Positions 22,401 to 31,400 of a stretch of 64,000 nt of DNA are shown here, one piece after another. The stretch is from positions 73,348,008 through 73,412,007 of the forward strand of contig OZ024869.1 in NCBI GenBank assembly GCA_964017185.1, written 5' to 3'. The DNA comes from Rugalucina vietnamica. Its lineage: Eukaryota > Mollusca > Bivalvia > Lucinida > Lucinidae. Within the stretch, counting starts at the first letter, position 1, and every line of letters begins with the position of its first letter. A program made the translations under genes and the position numbers. The notes beneath the pieces were generated by a model. It was not told the origin of the DNA. It made no database searches and was given only the letters and a program-made list of their open reading frames with translations.

Positions 22401-25400
22401 AAAGGGTGTACAAGTTTTCTCATTTTTGCTCCAAAACAGAGATTGTGGGTACTCATTAGAACTGCCTCATCAAGGGAGAGAGCCTCCTCAAGGTGGTTCT
22501 AACGTTTACCCGCTGTCAATGTTTTGAACACAAAATAAGAAAATATCTTTTTTTTTTCAATGAAAAAATATCATTTTTTACAGATGAAAAAAGTATGTTT
22601 CTTGCATGCCGCATGGTCATGTTTTCGTAATGGTAATTTTAAGCAACCTCATATCCTGAAGAAGTGGCAAGCAGGTACTTTACCATCACCCATTCAGTGG
22701 TAGAGCTAACTTTTTTAGAGGGCAGGGTGCTACAGGCTTGTCAGGGCATTTGTGACGAGTGATTTCTCTTCAAGAGGGCAGACACTTTTAATATGTTCAT
22801 GTCTAATAACCATCTTTGTATCTGTTAGCAAGAAGCAGCAGGGTTTGTTTTTGTGATACATAAGAGATTATAAGCTTGTGAGGCTGTATTCAAGCATTAA
22901 ATTATATTTTTAGCTCACCTGAGCCGAAGGCTCATAGGTCAGCTTATAGTATACCCATGCTCCGGCGTCCGTCCGTCGTCCGTCCGTCGTCCGTCGTCCG
23001 TCCGTCGTCCGTCCGTCGTCCACAATTTCAAAGATCTTCTTCTCTGAAACCGCTGGGCCGATTGTTCTCATATTACACATACACCATCTACAGGTAGGGG
23101 GAAAGAATAATTGTGTTTTTTGTTTTGATCGGATAAGGACTCTGGTTGCTATGGCAACTTATGCTTCCCATAGACTTATAATGGAAAAAAGTGAAAATTG
23201 ACAGTTTTTGCTGTCTTGTTGGAGATATTTGAATTTTGTTTTTGCAGAAATGTTTATTGAGTAGTCCTCTACGTTTCATATGACTTTTGTCCTAATCCTT
23301 TATTTTGATTGGTTGCAGGGGCCCCATATAGGGCAAAATTTCGAAAAACATTCAAAAATCTTCTTCTCAGAAACTGTCAAGGGGATGAAGCCTATACTTT
23401 GTATACATGTTTCTGACAGTGGCCTCTACATAATTTGTGTTTTTTATTCCAGGCGGATAAGAACTCTGGTTGCTATGGCAACTTAAAGTTTCCATAGACT
23501 TGTAATGGGAAAAGTGGAAATCGGCTATTTTTCCGCTAAAATTGCAGACATTTGAATTTTGTTTTTGCAGAAATGTTTATTGAGTAGTGTTTGATGTTTC
23601 TTGCGAATTTTGTCCTAATCCTTTATTTTGATTGGTTGCTGGGGCCCCATAAAGGGCAAAATTTTGAGAAAAACATTCAAAAATCTTCTCCTCAGAAACT
23701 GTCAAGTGGATGAATCCTGTACTTTGTATACCTGTTCCTGACAGTAGCCTCTACATAATTTGTGTTTTTTATTCCAGTCGGATAAGAACTTTAAGTTTCC
23801 ATAGACTTATAATGGGAAAAGTGGAAATTAGCTATTTTTTGAAAACTATTGCAGCCTGAGATCTGAAAAGTGGTAGATGCAAACAACTAATGGATTACAT
23901 GAAGGTATATGATTAATTTAGGTCAAGGTCATCTCTTGACCTTGGCCGGTCTGTCGTCCATACACACTTTTCAAAGATTTTTTTCTCTGAAACCACTTTG
24001 CCAATCAAAGTCAAATTTTATATGAAGCATTTATAGGAAGTGGGAACCAATGTATATATAAATAATCCAGGTCACATGACCAAGATGGCCACCATGCCCA
24101 TATATGGTAAAAACCCTTAAAATATCTTCTCCAGAACCGGTGACTCGATTTCAACGAAACTTTGCATGAAGAATGTATGACTCAAGTACTACAGTGTATA
24201 TATAAACATAACCCTGTGGTGACCTTGACCTATTTTATGGAAAGGTCAACATAGGTCGTCAATGCATTAGAATGGGGAAAACTTTTAAAATGTCATTTTA
24301 AGTGAAAGTCTTGCAGGAAAAGGGCAGTAGGACTGAAATTTAATGATTCTGAAAAAAAAAAACGGACCCCGCTTTTAAAATGTTATTTGAAGGGGAAAAT
24401 CAGCAGGAAATTGGCAAATGGACAGAATATTGATTATTCTGAAAAAAGAAAATGGACAAAGGGCTTGATGCCCCTGCACTGGGGTTAAATACCATAATAT
24501 TCAAATATGTTTATTGGTATATGAAGCAGATCTCAGGTGAGCGTTTACAGGACCTATGGTCCTCCGGTTGAATCATATTCTTGTAGGTAGCAACATGAGA
24601 ATAAAAAAAACCCCCTATATTTTGTATTTTTATTCAAAACAAATCATAGTCAATGACACAGAAATAAAACATATATTACATCAACAGTAACAATACTCAG
24701 AATATGAATGCTTGCAGTACTTTTAAATCCTACTGAAATAAACAAAAATATAAGATTGATAGAGCTTTTTGTGAACTAGAATATATGCCATTGCAAATAT
24801 CAATAACCATTAAACAATCATTGTAGGATTTCAAATCTAAAAATTTACTGAAAAATAACTGGTAAAAAATTAACAATCTTCTCTCTTAGAAGTCAACATA
24901 AACATACAAGAAGAAGAAAAATTAACTCTTCATAAACAAATACCCGGTACTTTTTTTTTTATAAAATAAAGTCATTTCTTTATTACTAGGATAACAATAC
25001 AGTAAAATGATTATCAATATTGCTATACGGCTGAACTAAAGAGTTTCTGTTTGTCTTCAAAAAATAATGTTTAAAATGATATGGCCTGATACTGTTTAGA
25101 GATAAGCAGGCAATAGCATGAGTCAATCAATGGTTAGGTGCAACACAACATTGGCAGTATAACCACAGAACAGTGGAAGCATAGGGTTGTAAGTTATCGG
25201 TGGGGCCAAATGGGGCTGATCTGTCTTTTGGTCCCTAAAAAATTCTCACAACACATGTATGTGAGAAAGAAAGGCACTGATCACTGCATGTAGATACTGT
25301 ACGAAATTTCCAATTTTTTACCGGCAATCACATGATTTATTACATTTTAATTCTTTTTTTTTAGCCTATTTTAGATGGCATGTTACCTCAGCCCTATGCA

Positions 25401-28400
25401 GATGAAATAAAAGGAATAGCAAAAGCAACAGAGTTAGAAGTTGGTATGTACCTTAATTCTTATTGATGTAGCATTTAATTTGGACAAGTTTTGGTTCAAA
25501 CTGAATATATACATTCAATCTTGTATTTAAACAAAGGATTGCTGAATATGGTTCTTAATTGTCAATTTTCTTTTGTTGCCTAGCAACCGTGTGTGCCGAA
25601 AGCTACAAGCCAACATTATTGCAATAGCTAGAGTTGTGGACCAGTTAGGTATTCATTAAATGAGCCATCTCGTGGGAAAACCAACAATGTGGTTTCCGAA
25701 CAGGTCCGACACAAACCGGCCTGTACAAGCACAGAAAAGAGCTAGAAGCTTGAAATTTCGGATTTAAGTAGAAGAGGAATTGTACCATCCGAGTAGCGAA
25801 AACAAAGGCGCTGATCAGCTTCGCGGTTACCGCGAAGCTGATCTGCGTCTTTGTTTTCGCCTATGCAGATTGTTGGTTTTCCCATGAGGCGGCTCAAATA
25901 TCACACAGCACTAATATGACTTATCTTTCTGTCTACAGGTGAGGTGGTTTTCTACAATATTTTCTATGAAGTGTTCACAGTGTGTACATCAGTGGTGGCT
26001 CAAAATTCATCAGGTTTGTATGACTTTGTTCTCAAGATAACCTGTTTATGCCATTTTAGATCAGTTTAAGTACAAAGAAATAAGTGCTTAAAATGTGTCG
26101 AGATTGACAACTTTGAATTGTCTTTGATAGTGTTTTATCAAGAAAGTGCATCATCAGGAAAACATGTCTGTGAAATATATACCCCACTTTTTTATTGAAA
26201 AACTGGGGTTTGCAGGGGTATACCTAATTTTCTTATTTTTGATCCAAAACATTTTTAATTTAAATCTTAAGCTCAGCTGAGTAGAACATGAAAATAGATT
26301 TTTCGACTTCATGCCTTATGTGTGCTTGAATATTGGAAGAAGCTCTGCTGTATTTTGATTTCAGGTCATTTGTTTCATGCAAGAAATCTTGACTTTGGAC
26401 TCTTTATGGGGTATGTTGACATTTTAATTTGTTATTATTGTTGTTTTCTGAATATTCTAACTTAATAAGGGAATATTATAAATCAATTTTATCGGATGAA
26501 ACATTGTAGAATTTTCTGCTATATGTTAGTGGAGCAAATTACATATGGTTCAGTTGATAATGTGAGCTGTGGCATGAGAACACCGGTCTTCAGGGTTTTC
26601 GACCAAGTCAGGCACAAACCAGCCTGTACAGTCACAGAAAAAGGCTAGAAGCTTGAAAGTTTTGACTTAAGTAGACTAGGAACTGTACTATAAGTTTGGT
26701 GAAAATAAAGAGGCTAGTATGCAGTTACTGCACAGCTGATCTGCGTCTTTGTTTTCTGTTAGGCAAAATCCTTTTTCTTATTGTAATGGTTTAGTTTTAA
26801 TTCTAATGACCTGTTCCTTATTTTAAGTATGCATAAGTCTGGTTTTCTTCTTACAAGCATACAACATCTTTAAATGGTCCATCAACATGTTTATGTTTTG
26901 ATAATTATGCTTTCAGTTGGGACCCTCAGAACAGAACATGGGAGATTACCAAAGTTCTTCGACCGGCCATTATCAATGTGGACTGGCAGAGAAGGGGCAA
27001 AACTGTGTTCAAGTCCGTACATTTTGCTGGCTACATTGGTATTCTCACAGGCATTTCACCAGTAAGTGTTTTTGATAGGATAGAAGTCAATCAAATCTCC
27101 TTGTTTAGCACAAACTAAGTTTATAATATAGGATGGATTTGGTGTCCATACATCAGGTCCATTTTCGGTCATAAACTTCTTTGAAATCTTTGGCCTGGTT
27201 TAGATGCAGTTAAATTTTTCCTGATTAGTAGTGAAGTTTTTAGCTCACCCGAGCCGAAGGCTCATAGGTGAGCTTATAGAACATGTATACCCATGCTCCG
27301 GCGTCAGTCCGTCCGTCGTCCGTCATCCACAATTTCAAAGATCTTCTTCTCTGAAACTGCTAGGCCGATTGTTCTCATATTACACATACATCATCTACAG
27401 GTAGGGGGAAAGAATAATTGTGTTTTTTGTTTTGATCGGATAAGGACTCTGGTTGCTATGGCAACTTATGCTTCCCATAGACTTATAATGGAAAAAAGTG
27501 AAAATTGCCAGTTTTTGCTGTCTTGTTGTAGATATTTGAATTTGTTTTTGCAGAAATGTTTAATGAGAAGTCCTCTACGTTTCATGTGACTTTTGTCCTA
27601 ATCCTTCATTTTGATTGGTTGCAGGGGCCCCATATAGGGCAAAATTTCGAAAAACATTCAAAAATCTTCTTCTCAGAAACTGTCAAGGGGATGAAGCCTA
27701 TACTTTGTATACATGTTCCTGACAGTGGCCTCTACATAATTTGTGTTTTTTATTCCAGGCGGATAAGAACTCTGGTTGCTACATGTATGGCAACTTAAAG
27801 TTTCCATAGACTTATAATGGGAAAAGTGGAAATCGGCTATTTTTCCGCTAAAATTGCAGACATTTTAATTTTGTTTTTCCGAAATGTTTATTGAGTAGTG
27901 TTTGACGTTTCTTGCAAGTTTTTTTCTTAATCCTTTATTTTGATTGGTTGGTGGGGCCCCATAAAGGGAAAAATTTTGAAAAAACATTCAAAAATCTTCT
28001 CAGAAATTGTCAAGTGGATGAATCCTGTACTTTGTATACATGTTCCTGACAGTAGCCTCTACATAATTTTTGTTTTTTATTCCAGTCGGACAGGAACTCT
28101 GGTTGCTATGGTAACCTTAAGTTTCCATAGACTTATAATGGGAAAAGTGGAAATTAGCTATTTTTTGAAAACTATTGCAGCCTGAGATCTGAAAAGTGGT
28201 AGATGCAAACAACTATTGGATTAGATGAAGGTATATGATTAATTTAGGTCAAGGTCATCTCTTGACCTTGGCCGGTCTGTTGTCCATACACACTTTTCAA
28301 AGATTTTTTTCTCTGAAACCACTTGGCCAATCAAAGCCAAATTTTATATGAAGCATCTAGGAAGTGGGAACCAATGTGTATATAAATAATCAAGGTCACA

Positions 28401-31400
28401 TGACCAAGATGGCCACCATGCCCATATATGGTAAAAACCCTTAAATCTTCTCCAGAACCGGTGAAACGATTTCAACGAAACTTTGCATGAAGTATGGATG
28501 ACTCAAGTACTAGAATGTATATATAAAACATGACCCTGTGGTGACCTTGACCTATTTTATGGCATGGTCAACATAGGTCGTCAATGCATTTGAATGGGGA
28601 AAACTTTTAAAATGTCATTTTAAGTGAAAGTCTTGCAGGAAATGGGCAGTAGGACTGAAATTTAATGATTCTGAAAAAAAAAATGGACCCCAGGGACTCA
28701 TCTGCTTTTAAAATGTTATTTGAAGGGGAAAATCAGCAGGAAATTGGCAAATGGACAGAATATTGATTATTCTGAAAAAAGAAAATGGCCCAAGTGCTTC
28801 ATCTGCCCCTGCACTGGGGTTAAATACCATAATATTCAAATATGTTTATTGGTATATGAAGCAGATCTCAGGTGAGCGTTTACAGGACCATTGGTCCTCT
28901 GGTTGTTTTGTGAATTAAAATACATGTATTCATTAAGTTGTGGCTCAGATCAATGACCATTCCTGGTTGTGATATAATGTGTACAAAAGCCCAAATGTGT
29001 GGAAATGTTATTATTGTAACCTTAAGTAAAGTACAGTGCAGTTTCTATTTCAAAGTTAGGGTGACAAAACTTTGCTCTAATAACACACTTTGAATGAAAA
29101 CAACGCAAAAACTGCCAAAATTTCAAAATGTCAATGGTGATGTCATTTATGCTCTAGTTATCACATTATGATGTTTGAACATGTAAGGATAACTTTCAAT
29201 TCGGTTAATACGGTATTAATGTGTAAAATTTGTATAAAAATATCAATATGCTTGCCGAGCAGTGTGCGCTTATGCACATGTTTTTCGGAAAAGACCAGTG
29301 TGTGCCCTTATTGAAGCATGTGCGCTTATTAGAAAAATTGGGTAAAAGTTGTAGTTTTAATTTTTTCACAGGGGAAGTTCACATTGACAATGGATGAAAG
29401 ATTCAAATTAGATGGTGGATATATAGGTAATTGTAAATATTTTTATTTTGCTTTAATACTTCAAGACAAGCTATATTCATAATATCAAGCACACAGAACA
29501 AAAGTCTGCACTGACTTGATTGTGTGTGTTTTTTTTTGTTTTGTTTTTTTCTGTACATTACGAAAACACACCCATGTAATATATGAGGCTGGACGCGAGA
29601 AAACCGGTCTTCGGGGTTTCCGACCAGGTCCGACATAAATCGGCCTGTACAGATACAGAAGCAGGCTAGAAGCTTGAAATTTCGGATTTAAGAAGAAGAG
29701 AAATTGTACTATCCGTGTAGCGAAAACAAAGGCGCTGATCAGCTTCGCGGTTACCGCGAAGCTGATCTGCGCCTTTGTTTTCGCCTAGGCAAAAATCCGG
29801 TTTTCTCACGATGCGGCTCATATAGTTTTTTCTTAGGTTGTAAAAATTGAAAATTTTCAGCAAAAATTATTGGTATATGTTAGAACCGCCTCACCGATGG
29901 GGTTCTAATGAGTACCCACAATCTATGTTTAGGAACTAAAATAAGAAAAATAGCTTACCCCAATTTTACTTTATAAAAGTGGGGTTTAAGGGGGTATTCA
30001 TTACTCGGACTTGTTATCCTGATGTTACATCTGTGTAGGTCATTATGACTAACAGTATAGGCCAGGGGTCACTTGTTTATATCTAGGATAAGTATATAAA
30101 TCAGAACCTGCATTAATTCTGTCAGCATCGCTTTGAAACCTAGCTATATGTAAGAGCATTTAATGTTCTTGGCGTATGTGTTAAAGTGACTGTCAAATGT
30201 CCAGAGTCCACATCATGAGAAAATCATATTTTTGCCTACGCTAAAACCATGGCACAGATTAGCTGTGCGTAAACTGCACAGCTGATTGAGGCCTTTGTTT
30301 TAGCTATACAGATACTGATTCTTCTAAATCCAAAGTTTCAAGCTTCTAGCCTTCTATAAGATTGTGCAGGCCTGTTTTTGTTGGACCTGGTTGGAAACTC
30401 TTAAGTCTGGTATTCTCACATCACATTTCATTTGTCTTTACAGGTATAGCAGAATGGTTGGCAGAGGGCCAGAAAGCTGGTTCCTGGATGGGTTTCTTGA
30501 CCCGGGCGACCATGGAACATGCTCAGAGCTATACTGAGGCTGAGAATATGTTGGCAAAGACGAAGTTACTCGCACCAGCCTATTTCATTCTGGGTGGAAA
30601 TAAATCGGATCAGGTTTGTGTTCTGTCTTTATTTCCATCATTGTACTAGTAAGTATGCTATGGGAAAATACTGTCTTAGTTCTAATTAGTGCACAGTGTG
30701 CTTAACTTTCAGAATAACTCAAAGTTAAGGTAGCAAAATGTTGTTCTAATTAGATTACACTACGAACGAAAACAACACGTAAACTACTTTTATAACCATG
30801 CCAAAAGCATCAATTGTTATGTAATTTAAGTAGTACAATTGTCATAAAATAGGGTTTGGTCATTTAATGCGGTTATTATAGTATTAATGTGTAAACTTGG
30901 TGTACAATACCAATATGCTACACCAGCATTGTGCGCTAGTATGCACACATTTTTTCTGAAACAAAAAGAGTGTGTGCTTATTGGAGCATGTGTGCTAATT
31001 AGAATGAATACGGTATATGTATTTGTCTACTACAAGGAAACTGCACAGTTGACAGCTTTGATTTCGCAACATTGATATTTCTTGTACAATAAATGAAAAT
31101 AGTAGTGTGGAAATTAAGATGTTAAAGATAAATGGAGTATGCTGCCTTAGCAGCACATTACGAAAACTTGCCCATGCAATACAGAGCGAATTTTTTCAAC
31201 AATAAAAATGGATAATTTCATTTGAAAAAAATGGATATTTTCAATATTGTTGCTCAAAAATTTGATTGTGGGTACAGGTTAAAACCGCCTCACCGCGGCA
31301 GTTCTAACAGGTACCCACAATCTATGTTTTGGATCAAAAATATGAAAAATAGTTATACCCTTGCAAACCCCAGTTTTACTGTGTAGGGAACTCAGCTGGT